Assembly: GCA_036897625.1 (NCBI GenBank)
Contig: JAYMTA010000472.1
Span: 1-28,221, forward strand
Length of the DNA stretch: 28,221 bases
Origin: Pelargonium cotyledonis
Lineage: Eukaryota; Streptophyta; Magnoliopsida; Geraniales; Geraniaceae
Direction: 5' to 3'
In this document: positions 10,098 to 20,507 of the stretch, piece by piece
How positions within the stretch are numbered: position 1 is the first letter of the stretch
Layout: every line of letters begins with the position of its first letter
Notes under the pieces: generated by a model
Seen by the model: only the letters and a program-made list of their open reading frames with translations
Databases searched by the model: none
Told to the model about the DNA's origin: nothing
Position numbers and translations under genes: made by a program

Positions 10098-13000
10098 TCA
10101 CATTTCCATCTTGTTGTCCTCGGATTTTGCAATTCGGTTTCTAAGGTCTTCAAAAGCCTTCATGCTCTCTGCATCAAATCCTCCAGCAAACTGGAAACAG
10201 ACAATGTTAACATCACGTACTTCTATCTCAATGACAAGAGTCTCGTATGTATACATGAAATTACCAAAAATGGTCTCTAAACCATCAGAGACCTAACCAA
10301 ATTGGTCACAAAATTACAAGTAGCTAAGATTGAAAAATATATACCTGGTGAACCCGGAAAGCAAATCGGACACCTTGGAGTAGCAAGAACTCTCTGTTTG
10401 GTTCTTTCTCCGGGCCACTCATTTCATCAAGTTCAGTTGCTACACGTTTCATGTACATTCTTGCCAATTGCACCGAGGAGAGCTTGATCTGTAATAGGGC
10501 AAGTATTAATCATTTGTAAGATAATCCGCTAATACATACTCACACATGGAGAAGTTGCAAGTTTCATGATCCCAACACATGATTTTTTTACGTTTTGTAA
10601 CGTTTTAAAAATCATACTGAATCAATTTGTTGACTGACATATCGATTCAACCAATTCAGTTTGTCTTAGAAGTTTTTGATTGGGTCAAACCTGGTTTTGC
10701 CAAGTTTGATCACAGTCTCACATCAGTTCTCAGAGTGAATTTGTTTGGTTTTTTAATCATTAATGGTTTGAAGCGTACCTTGCCAACTACTCCTGAATCG
10801 GATAGCCAATCAACTGGAATCCCAAACTCCCTGTATCGTGAACTAGCCATGTCCCTTGTACGCAGTAGTGCATACACACTTTGTTCCACTCTGCAAAAGC
10901 AGTAGAACAATAGTAAGAAAAGCAATGAAACTCGGCGTTTGGATTATACATTTTGAAATAGAATTCAAAATCGAGAATAAAATTCCCATTCCAAAGAGAC
11001 ATGGGCACCCGAAACCCAATACACCAAATTAATATTCGGGTCAGGTTTGATATGGGATCAGGTAGGGCAGCCGGCACATATTCCGTTACAAAACTGAAAC
11101 CCCCTCCTCTTGCAGATCTGGTTTGGATATGGTTTTGTTCTTTTCAACCTGAATCTTAAAAACCCGACTTGAAACCCAAAGTGTAAGCTCTATTCATAAT
11201 CAAAAAGTTCTAATTTAAACATGATGAATGAAAATCTCATTTCCATTTCTATTCCTATTATCGATTCAATGATTCTCATTCTTCGACAAAAACTGTAATT
11301 CAAATGCTAATTCAAGGTATTCATGTATAGAAGCAAGTCAAGTTTTCCCCTGCAACTGTCTAATCCAAGTAATGATTATAAGGAAATGGATTAAATTGGA
11401 TAGAGACTATTATACATACTTCTCAAGCAACTTGTACATCTTCTTAAGAGCAGCATCGCATGAGAGCTTGGGATCATCGATAAAAGAGGAAATTTGAGTC
11501 TCCAATTTCTTCAAATCCTGGTATTCAAACGCTGCCTCTCTTAACGCATCTGCTTTCCCTTCAGGCCAATCGAAGTGCTTCAGAACTGCTCGTTCATCAA
11601 CCTAAGCAAAGGCAGAAAATGGGATTGTCGATTAAAATGACGGTTCACGTAAAAACATGTGAAACAAGGAAATGCTGATGATTATCTAGCTGAAGAAGCG
11701 TGTGTATGATTCTACATGGACAAAACTAGGTATCGGTTGGTTTGAAATTTTTGGATTTGGAATGGGAATGAAGATTCTCTAAAAGAAAGTAGTAAATATC
11801 AGCAATGAATGTAAATTGCATACCAAGAAGGAGAGTTCCTCGTCAAGCCAATTCACAAATGTCACCAAATCCTCAATATTGGTGAATGAAGCTGCTCGAA
11901 CCTCAGTTGCCAGTGACTGGACAAAATCGCCTTGCGTCTCCACATCAGCTTTTACCTAAATCAAGTCAGTAAATTACACTCTTTGTTAAGCTTGATACTC
12001 AATATCTATGTACATAGCCAATAGAAGAAGTGAATGGAAAAAAATAGAAGGAAAGAGTTTTAAGTATTTAACGCACTGCTAAGAGGAATGTTGATCTGTT
12101 CTCAATTTCGCCAATCATGTTGCTTCGAGCACTTGATACATTAGAAGTGGATGATGCCAAAGCTGATGTATCCTTCTTTGATTCACGTTTCATCAATGAT
12201 TGATAGAACTCCACTAACTCAGGAGCTCTATGAACTTTGTCACCACCACCTGCTTTTGACAGGCTTCCCGGAGGAGGGGGTGGGCGAGGAGGTCCACCAG
12301 GTGGTGGTGGTGGGAGTGGTGCACCTGGTGGAGGAGGTGGTGGGGGTGGTGCACCTGGAACACCATTTGAAGGAGTTGCGTTTGTACCATTTGTAGTACC
12401 TCCTGACCCTCTAGGAGGTGGCTTAGCAACCCTAGGAGGCCTCTTCTCTATCTGAGCCAGCTTCATCTTGCTTATGCTTTGTGCATCAACATTCTTGCCT
12501 TCATTAGATTGGTCACTTGGATTGCCCGAAACAACTCGCTTTTCCTTAATTTTAGTAAGTTTTGGTGGCAAATTCACAGATCTTTCTCTTTCAACCTTGA
12601 CCCTAGGCTCATAGTTGGGACCTAAACTAGGACTGTCACCAAACTTTTCTGCTCTTGCTTGCTCGGCTCTCTCCTTAATCTGCTTTTCCCTCTCCAAGGC
12701 TAACTTATGCCGGTCTTTATATGCAGGGTATTTCTCATCTAAAACTCCTTCAACCGATTTAGACATCACTTGAAATGATGATGCAACAGAATTTAGGGCG
12801 TCACCAGGAGAAGCTAGAGTTCTAATGCGGGGGAGATTTTGAGTTTCAGGAGAGTCTAGCTGATCATGGTCCACCTTCCCGAATGTGGTGATAGCCATTG
12901 AGTCGCTCGCGTTCCTTAACATCAATGATTCCAGTGGACCCCTTGGTCGATGGCTCATACTTGTCCTGCCAGGAGAGCCTCCGGAGAAGGATCTCGCAGG

Positions 13001-15047
13001 TGATGAAAGAGCACTTGAGTCATCTTTGCTTCTTACCCCCCATCTCTTCAGCTTTTGGATTATATTCGGTTTCTTGCTGACACTGCTATACCTACTAAAT
13101 GAACTATCCATAGAAGCATTATCAAAGTCATCACTTCCAGGAGAGGATGGGTGAGAATAGTTGCTTTCTAAGTCTGTGTCCCCTTGCCCGCGTTCTGATC
13201 CTGCATACTCTAACATCAGCTGTTTAGCCTTCTCTTGTGATCTGGGGCTTAGATTCTTGCTGAGATCACGAGCTGATACTTTTCCTGCAGGTGTCTGGTA
13301 GTTCCTAAGCTCAAATCTCAAGCACGCATTGACCCAACGAAGGTACACTAGCTCTTCCACTTCACTAAATCTGTTCATCTGAAGCCCTTCCACTTGCTTT
13401 GACAAATCTTCATTTGTGTGCCTTAGCTTATTGATTTCCTCTCTTGCATTTGCAACCATTTCATTCTGCAATCGCAATACGAGCAACATAGTCAAAATGA
13501 TTCATTGAATGTGAAAGACTACATGAAGAAATATGCACACCATCCTAAACCATTAACCTTTTCCTAGATATATCAGTAGAACAGGCAACAAGCAAAGAAA
13601 ATATGATGTGATCCATGAGAAGAACAATAACTAGTAAATTGCATTTTTTACGTGTTTTTTTTTCTTTCAAACTCTTACCTCAGTCATATTCGAGAGGGCA
13701 GCTACTCTAGTTTCAGCAGTATCAAGTTTAATACTCAATTCTCTCTTTTCATGTTGAAGCTCTCGGTTCTTCCTTTTAAGCTCCACAACTTCCACCTCTA
13801 GTTCCTTGACAGCTTTCAGCTTCTTCTCAATATCAGCATCAGTCTTAACAGCCTCTTCCTCTTTTGCTTGCAGACCAAAAACTTGTTGTTTGAGTAACAG
13901 GAGCTGGCCTTTTGTCTGATTAGCCTCAAGCTGTATTTGCCTCTGCAGTTCCTTGATTTTATTCCTAGCCGCCTCTAGTTCCTTTCTTGCTGAAACTCCC
14001 AGTTCAACCTCTTCTTGAAGCTTCTTCCTCTCAGTCTGCAAGGAATTAATGGTAATATTAAGCATGTCAATCTCTACTGTCTTGATCTTTAGCTGTTTCT
14101 GTAACTCCACGACATCTGATTCCTGTTCCTTCAGTCCATAATACTCGAGCAATTCACCCTCTAGCTTCACTTCCCTATCCTCCAATTCCTTCACTAAATT
14201 GCGCAATCTTTCCAGTTCATTTGCATTGTTTGCCATCTCAGTTTCATAAATTCTGTCTTGCTCTGCCTTTTCAAATTTGTCAATTGGCAATGGGAAGTCA
14301 ATCTCACCAGATAGAAGTTCCTCGAATTCAGGAAACAACTCCTCATCATCAATTGTTGGATTGCTCTGAACCGAGTTAAATATGCTGCTAATCAGTTTAA
14401 CCTCTTCTTCCTCTTCTTTCTCCTCTTCCTTCTCCTCCTGTAATATAGTGAACACACTATTAGTCCCGATGTAAAAGAAAAGAAAATTGTTATAAGCTCA
14501 AAATATTGGATAGACAAGTTTTATGTATTTGAATTAGAACATCAAATAAAGATGTCTGGTAAATGATTTGATGTTCTCTTGATTTGATTTTTTCAATTCA
14601 AATACATTATGTATCCAATATTTTGAGTTAGTACTTCGTACCAGGTATGCAAATCGAATTCTAGCAAGAAAAGAGATATGGGATTGGTTAAAATTTTCAG
14701 ATGAACTTACATTCTTCTCTTTAAGGATATCATTAGAATCTGCAAGCTGTTCTTCATCTTCGCCCTCCCTTTGCTGTTGCTCAATGCTTGAGTCACCATT
14801 TTCTGAGTTCCAATTCAGAGCAATGACATATGTTAAACAAAACGAAGTGTCTTGAGCCAAGCAAAACTCCGGTCCAAAATAAACAACTAAACTGCAATAT
14901 ATAAATGACTGAGAAAGATGTATGGCAGCAATATGTACCTGGAGGCTTGATTAAAGACTTCGACGATGAAGATTTTTTGACATTAAGCTGCTTAACTGCA
15001 TAGGCTGCAATTGAAGCAGCAACCAGGAAGCCTACCCTGACTACCAT
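10098..15047 (-). CDS. CHUP1: CHUP1: chloroplast unusual positioning 1, actin-associated outer-envelope protein (1003 aa, 9 coding exons)
   Basis: Coding exons on the minus strand: 15047-14939, 14802-14711, 14437-13679, 13465-12077, 11955-11824, 11601-11420, 10890-10779, 10488-10345 and 10190-10098. They join in frame to 1003 residues, close to the roughly 1000 aa of Arabidopsis CHUP1. Residues 1-18 (MVVRVGFLVAASIAAYAV) are the hydrophobic outer-envelope anchor. An EEEKEEEEEVKL acidic run follows at about 70, then a long coiled coil at about 105-350 (for example REVKLEGELLEYYGLKEQES). A Ser-rich linker precedes a polyproline tract at about 693-720, a profilin/actin-type motif. The C-terminal domain (VHRAPELVEFYQSLMKRESK … FGIPVDWLSDSGVVGK … GVRFAFRVHQFAGGFDAESM) is diagnostic. 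Known role: anchors chloroplasts to the plasma membrane and drives short actin filaments for light-dependent movement. The exon 4 donor is GTGCGT, slightly unusual. Confidence 0.97.
10986..11190. repeat. Diverged interspersed repeat in a CHUP1 intron (copy 2)
   Basis: This is the partner of 6543-6800. It has GGGCACCC, an ATTCGGGTCAGG block, ACCCCCTCCTCTTGCAG and TCTTTTCAACC in the same order. It lies in the intron between the exons at 11601-11420 and 10890-10779. Confidence 0.5.
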
Positions 15048-17141
15048 GTGGAAATTGTTGATAGGAAAATCTTAGCCTTCCACACATCTAATGAGATTAG
15101 CCAATTCCAAACACCCTGCTACCCATTTTCTCCGGACCCCATCACCAATAAATCAAGTCATCTGGAACTGCAAAGCTCGATATGGTACAGAACCAATTAA
15201 ACATATCTACACTGAAATATCATCTTATCAGCACAAAGTTTCTGATACCCAGGATTCAACACCAGCTCTTCATGGCAAGAGATAGAGCAACCACCAATAA
15301 CTAGTGGCCAGTTTTTATCCAATTGGGCAATAGGATTGACCACTTACAACTGGGTAGGTTTTATAGCAGGTCCACTTTTGTTCAGAAGAATTTTACAGTT
15401 AAAACTGGGCACAGCATGGAAAGCAAGACTGAAAGAGACCAGCAACAGTAAATCTACTTGTTTCAAGTGAACCTTATCCAGCAAGTTTGTAGGTGCCTGT
15501 CCATTGAATACTCCCACTTAAGAAATCAAGCAAGACAAATCACAACATAAATCAACAGATTGACCACTAGTAATCTAATTTTAATTGGAGAAGCACAACA
15601 GAAAAAATGGGATCAATGGTCCAGATAAAATGATGTTTTTGCTGTCAAGAAGGACAAATTTTATGTAGGTCCAGTTCAAAGCACAGGTTTATTAGAAACA
15701 CTCAATTTTCTTTTATATTGGCAATATTTAGGAAAAGTAGGCTGTAGGGTTCCAAGCAAAGAAAAAGCCACCCATTTGATTGCCAAGCAAAAGCACAGCA
15801 AAACAAACTTTATGAGGATTCACGTCTAATCTTCAAGCTAGCCTTATTTGTCCCCACTCTATACCCTGTGTTTCCTTGTGTACTCATTTTTGGGTAAAAA
15901 TAGTGCCTGAATATATATGATTTTTGCACACATAACATATTGTATGCAATTTGCATAACCTTCCATACATAAAAAAACAGCTGCATAGAATATCGTAGAA
16001 GTAATAAGTTGTTTAGTTACAACAACACAACATTAACGAAAATAAAGATATCTACTTTCTCAAACCAGTTTCTTATTTTTCATGTTATGGTCATTAAAAT
16101 CAAAAACTTTGTCTACCTAACTTTTTATTTTTCAAATGGTAAGCAAATTATAATTTGATTTGACCAAATTATGAACCAATCCAACACCCTCTAACTCCAT
16201 GGGTGTAAATCTGAAGAGTTAAACTGCAGATAAAAGATAAGAGGACCGAAGTAAAGTTTATAGATAAGATTAGTAAGAGACTGGCAAACCGAACACTTGT
16301 GAAGGATAGGAGAGAATGACAGGCAGTGATTGGCCGAGGAATTTCTTGGTGTGAACTTGACAAATAGATATTTATTCGAAAATAAAATTTATGTAAAAGG
16401 ATATGCATAAGAAAATAATAATATTCACAATAATCTCTGGGGTTCATGAATTTGGTGGGCTCCAGAGATGCTATAGCAGACAAAGGTATTATCCACAAAT
16501 TCAGTGGTTCATAGAGTACTTATATATTGCCTGGCTGTTTCCAGAAAAAGATGTTCTTTTTAGGGGTGTTTTTTTTCTTTTTCTTTCCACATGTCAATCA
16601 GTACAACAAACCCAATGAAATATGGTAAATTTTTAATGAAACTCAAAATTACCCAGAAAATTGAAATTACGTTCCGGATTTTTATGAACCTAACAAGCAT
16701 CAGAATACAAAGCAAATTACAGTAAAAGTAGTTGATTTGATAATTAAACCCATCTACTAAAGTTCAAAGGAAATACCAGAAAGAGAAACTGGAGAAATTA
16801 ATATTGCCAGTACCCTAACCTAACAATTATCTGCAAAGTCTGGAAAATTGAAATTACTTTCCATATTTTTTTAACCTCACACGAAAATTTATCATAGAAG
16901 TCGTTGAATTGATAGGTACATTCCACTGTTGCACAAACTACTTATCAATCCATGGCCGAATAAGTAAAATTTGGAACTATTTTGAGAGAAAATACGAATC
17001 AGATTTACTGAAAAATTAATGTTGCCAGTAACATAACCTAACGGTGATGAATTTCCGAAGGATTTAGAAGGAGTAAAGGTAAATGCTTAAATTAATAAAT
17101 AAAAAAATGGAAGATATGAGAGCAAAATGGGATATACGTAC
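15048..17141 (-). other. Upstream region of CHUP1: likely 5' UTR plus a leader intron
   Basis: No second gene is visible in these 2 kb. The non-coding exon at 17142-17290 ends in a strong donor (AG|GTACGT), so an intron of about 2 kb probably joins it to the leader just upstream of the ATG at 15047. A candidate acceptor is CTTTGCAG|TTCCAG at about 15168, which would give about 120 bases of leader in the second exon. Other acceptors are possible. This is inferred from splice consensus only. Confidence 0.45.
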
Positions 17142-17290
17142 CTACCGAAAATCTGAAAAAATGAGCGATGAATCAGAAGCGTCAATCGGTCGGAGATCAG
17201 AGATTAGAAGGGCAGTGAGCTCCGAGAAGAATTTTCCGATTCCGATGCACAGAGCAAAAGTGAAGCGAAGAAGACGACTCTGTGAGAATT
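17142..17290 (-). other. CHUP1: Putative non-coding first exon of CHUP1
   Basis: Read on the minus strand, this is a pyrimidine-rich stretch (TCGTCTTCTTCGCTTCAC and similar) typical of plant 5' leaders. It starts just after a telo-box (AAACCCTAA) and ends AG|GTACGT. It lies about 2.1 kb upstream of the CHUP1 ATG with no other gene between. The plus-strand frame at 17083-17292 is its shadow. The exact transcription start is unknown. Confidence 0.5.
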
Positions 17291-17327
17291 AGGGTTTTAG
17301 GCGCCAAATAGGTTTTACATTTGGCGG
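17289..17327 (-). promoter_or_regulatory. CHUP1 core promoter: telo-box and an inverted pair of E2F-like sites
   Basis: TTAGGGTTT at 17289-17297 is a telo-box on the minus strand. GCGCCAAA at 17301-17308 (TTTGGCGC on the minus strand) and TTTGGCGG at 17320-17327 both fit the E2F consensus TTTSSCGS. They form an inverted repeat (CGCCAAAT…ATTTGGCG, about 9 bases between the arms). Function is inferred from motif match and position only. Confidence 0.4.
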
Positions 17328-17616
17328 TAATTGAATTTAAACTCTGGACTTATCAAAATCAATTTATGGAAAAATTATTAAAATTAATAGATAATTTACC
17401 GTTAAAGACAAGTAAGTATAGACAAATTATTTTACCGTTAACGGATGAGTTTAGTTTTGAACTGTTCCTTAAGTTAAGAAACAGTTGACTCATAAATTTA
17501 TAATTAGTAAAACAGTTTGGTTTGGCCAAATTAGAAACTAATTCAAACGTTATAGCCAGGAAAAGCTGTCGACTTGAAATTACCATCTTACCCCTAGTTG
17601 AATGAACGCAACTATT

Positions 17617-18070
17617 GGAGTTGACGGTATGGGTTTCAAGTCGGGTTTGGAAATTCAAAAACTGATTTGAGTTCAAACAGTGTATGGTACACGAAATAAG
17701 TGAGTTTGGACTTACACGTCTTCTAATGTTTGTGTTGAGCCTCCAAAACACACATAGACACAACAGTATAATTATAAATTAGTTCTAATAATGTTGTAAA
17801 TGTGTTAGATAGTATCATGTAAAACATGTTAGTTCTATTGTGCAAAATGTATTTAGTTGTGCTTGTGTCAAATCATTTTGTATAATATCATATCAACACG
17901 ACTCGTTTTGTTTATATGTTAAACGTGTCGTATTATTATTTATAAATGTGTTGAGTTTGTTCTCAACCGTACAATGTTATCACTAAACATGACATTTTTC
18001 CTACTAAGTCATTCAACACAGTCAACCCTCAACATGAACACGAACATGACACGCTCACGCAAATTGACCG
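17617..18070 (+). mobile_element. Degenerate hAT-like non-autonomous element
   Basis: It begins TTGACGGTATGGGTTTCAAG and ends in ACACGAACATGACACG…CAAATTGACC, whose reverse complement starts GGTCAATTTG. This gives imperfect terminal inverted repeats. The ACACGAAATAAGTGAGTTTG block matches the element at 7730-7925 in opposite orientation. Internal CGTGTCGTATT/AACACGACTCG motifs support the assignment. The element sits in the intergenic gap between the SLH gene's 3' end and the CHUP1 promoter. Confidence 0.45.
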
Positions 18071-18398
18071 GTGCATCAAATTCCACTTAATTCAATACTA
18101 TGTAAATGCTCAAACTACCCAAGACAATTTTTCTATACCAAACCTTTCTTCAGTGTACAAAATGTAACTATGCAAAGTAACAACTTTCACTACATAATCT
18201 CTCTTACATTTTTCTCTGAAACCATCAAAGAAGATGATTGCTTTAAACAACATTCTCAACAACCAATTTGTTATCATAAATTCCTAATAAACTTACTTAA
18301 GCTCCCGACAAGGGATAATATGCTGCAAATTGTAATTTCAATCCTCGGGCAACATTTGTTCAACCAAACATGTTTGTAATTTATAGTTTTCAAAAGAA

Positions 18399-20472
18399 CT
18401 AGGGTGTTCGGGTTTGGTCATCCCATTTCCACCTTCGTCCAACCTCTTCAAGCACTTTGGCACGGGCTTGGCTTTTCCTTGCTTCATCCTCTACCCAGGA
18501 TCTGCATACATTTGCACGCACTAGTTAGAAATATAAGACTTGCACAACTTTCATTTACTTTTCTAGCAAAACAAAGCTATGGCTTGTAAGCTTTTAGAAA
18601 ACTACAAACTAAACTTACTTTAAAGACTGCTAATATCAAGTAACGTTCACACAGAAGTGGAAAGCTAGCTATAAGTCACTATTCTATCTCGGGCTAAGGC
18701 GTGCAAATTTGGTTTATATGAACATAGTAGCTTGAAAACTAAACGTCTAAAAGATATGTGAAGTCCAAAAGATATGTGAAGTACTAAATTAGAGATCTAG
18801 ATGTCCGAACTTCTGAAGAGCAATACTCTATCATCTTCATGATGTATTCTACTTAGAACCACTGGACAAGAATGACATTATCAAAATATGATGAAATAGT
18901 TAAATTCCACACTAACATTACTAAGGGAGGTCTGGTGGACGAGACTCTAACCATTGTGAAGTCTGCAAAAGGACATTTTTTATGCAACCTTACCACTTCT
19001 TTGCGAAGAGGTTGCGCTTCCCTGACCAGAACCCGTTGCCTCAAGGGTTGTGCCAGGGCTCATAAAATAATATGGTGATGTTGATGAATGTTTCTAAATT
19101 GTCAAGCTAGATTCAATCATTCACATAACAAGTATCCTTTACCACCATAAGTACCAAATGAAACACGCGCACACGCGCGCACAACACATATGGTTATCAT
19201 AGGGTTATTGATGGTAATTCATGCCTAACAAATTAACTAGAAAGAAATTGGACACTCATTTTGAGACATAAGGGTTGACAAGAATATTAGAAAGTTTAAG
19301 AAGCTATAGTAATTACCTAAGAATATGGATGGCTTCCTTCTTAGCGCTCACTACAGATTTTCTATCAAGAAATTCTTCCAGCCTGGTCTCCAAAATACTA
19401 ACCATTCGTCGTAAATCACGCTGCTCGGAAATATACAAAGTTGTCTCACTCGCAAGCCTTTCCGACATTTCATCGACTTCTTCCTTGAGACTCACCAGAA
19501 GTTGCTTTTGACATTCCATCGCTGACTTCTCCTTCAAATGCTCGGCAAAAATCTTTTCTTTCACAATCTTCTCCTCTTCCAGTGCTTGCAGTGCTTCCCG
19601 ACAAACCCTCTCCACTACAATACCACGGGCCTTTTCTTCTTCCAGCTTCTCGTACCAAAACCTCTGTATGAGTCCTCTGCTAAGTAAGTCAGACCTGATT
19701 TCTTCCATCTCCGCCAGCCTCGAAGAACTCTCGGCTTCCAGTCTCGATAACTCAGTATTAATCGCTTCCGCCATACGGCCACTCATCAGGGCCACTGCCG
19801 CTTGTCCTTTTGTGGAAGGTAGGCTTGGTTGAAACCGCTTGCTCTGTCCTATACCATCAAGTCGGGGTTTGAATAAGCCACTAATGCAAATAATAGTTAT
19901 TGAGGTTTACTTATAATAAATATTAGGAGTAATTATGAATCACTACTCCGCTATGGTCCCAAAACACATAACTACATTCACACACCATATGTTTTCACTC
20001 TGTCTGTAAACCATCAATTTGAATGGAGAATTCATTCTCTTTCATTACATACTTAGCACATGGTATTCTCCAATCTCATAAATATCATATCTGAATCCAT
20101 AAGTTTTGGAGAGAAATTGAGAAAAGTGGAAGAAAATAAAGTGAAATGGAAATTACGTCAGGGTTCTTTTGAGATTAAAAGAGTTAAAAGGATATTATGG
20201 TAGTTTAAAAAATAACAGAATGTGATGTGCAAAGCACATAACAAGATATAATGAATTTCTCCACTAAAATTGATGGTTTGCATACATAGCGAAAACATAC
20301 TAGGCGTATATGTTATGATAATAAAAAGGCTGGGACATTATAATTGGGCAGTATTCCATAATTACCCCTCAAGATTATTATAAGTCAGCTGATCGGCTCC
20401 CTTTTCAGCATTTCCATAACAATATTTGCTAAGGTACTAAATAAAAGAAACTCATTGTATTCAATTTCTTAT

Positions 20473-20507
<35 letters not shown>

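Noticed and set aside
12151-12455. Plus-strand frames with Gly-rich or His/Val-rich translation
   Set aside because: They are antisense to the CHUP1 polyproline-coding stretch; poly-Gly is the shadow of poly-Pro codons.
16169-16618. Frames of 109 and 71 codons on opposite strands
   Set aside because: They overlap each other within the inferred CHUP1 leader intron and have no conserved features.
18071-18589. Two plus-strand frames of 102 and 61 codons
   Set aside because: The second is antisense to SLH exon 11. The first has no domain, biased AT-rich composition and lies beside a degenerate transposon.
18853-19078. Opposed 63- and 68-codon frames, considered as an extra SLH exon
   Set aside because: The translation does not fit the family and the DNA matches a SINE-type 3' half; exon 10 to exon 11 joins in frame without it.
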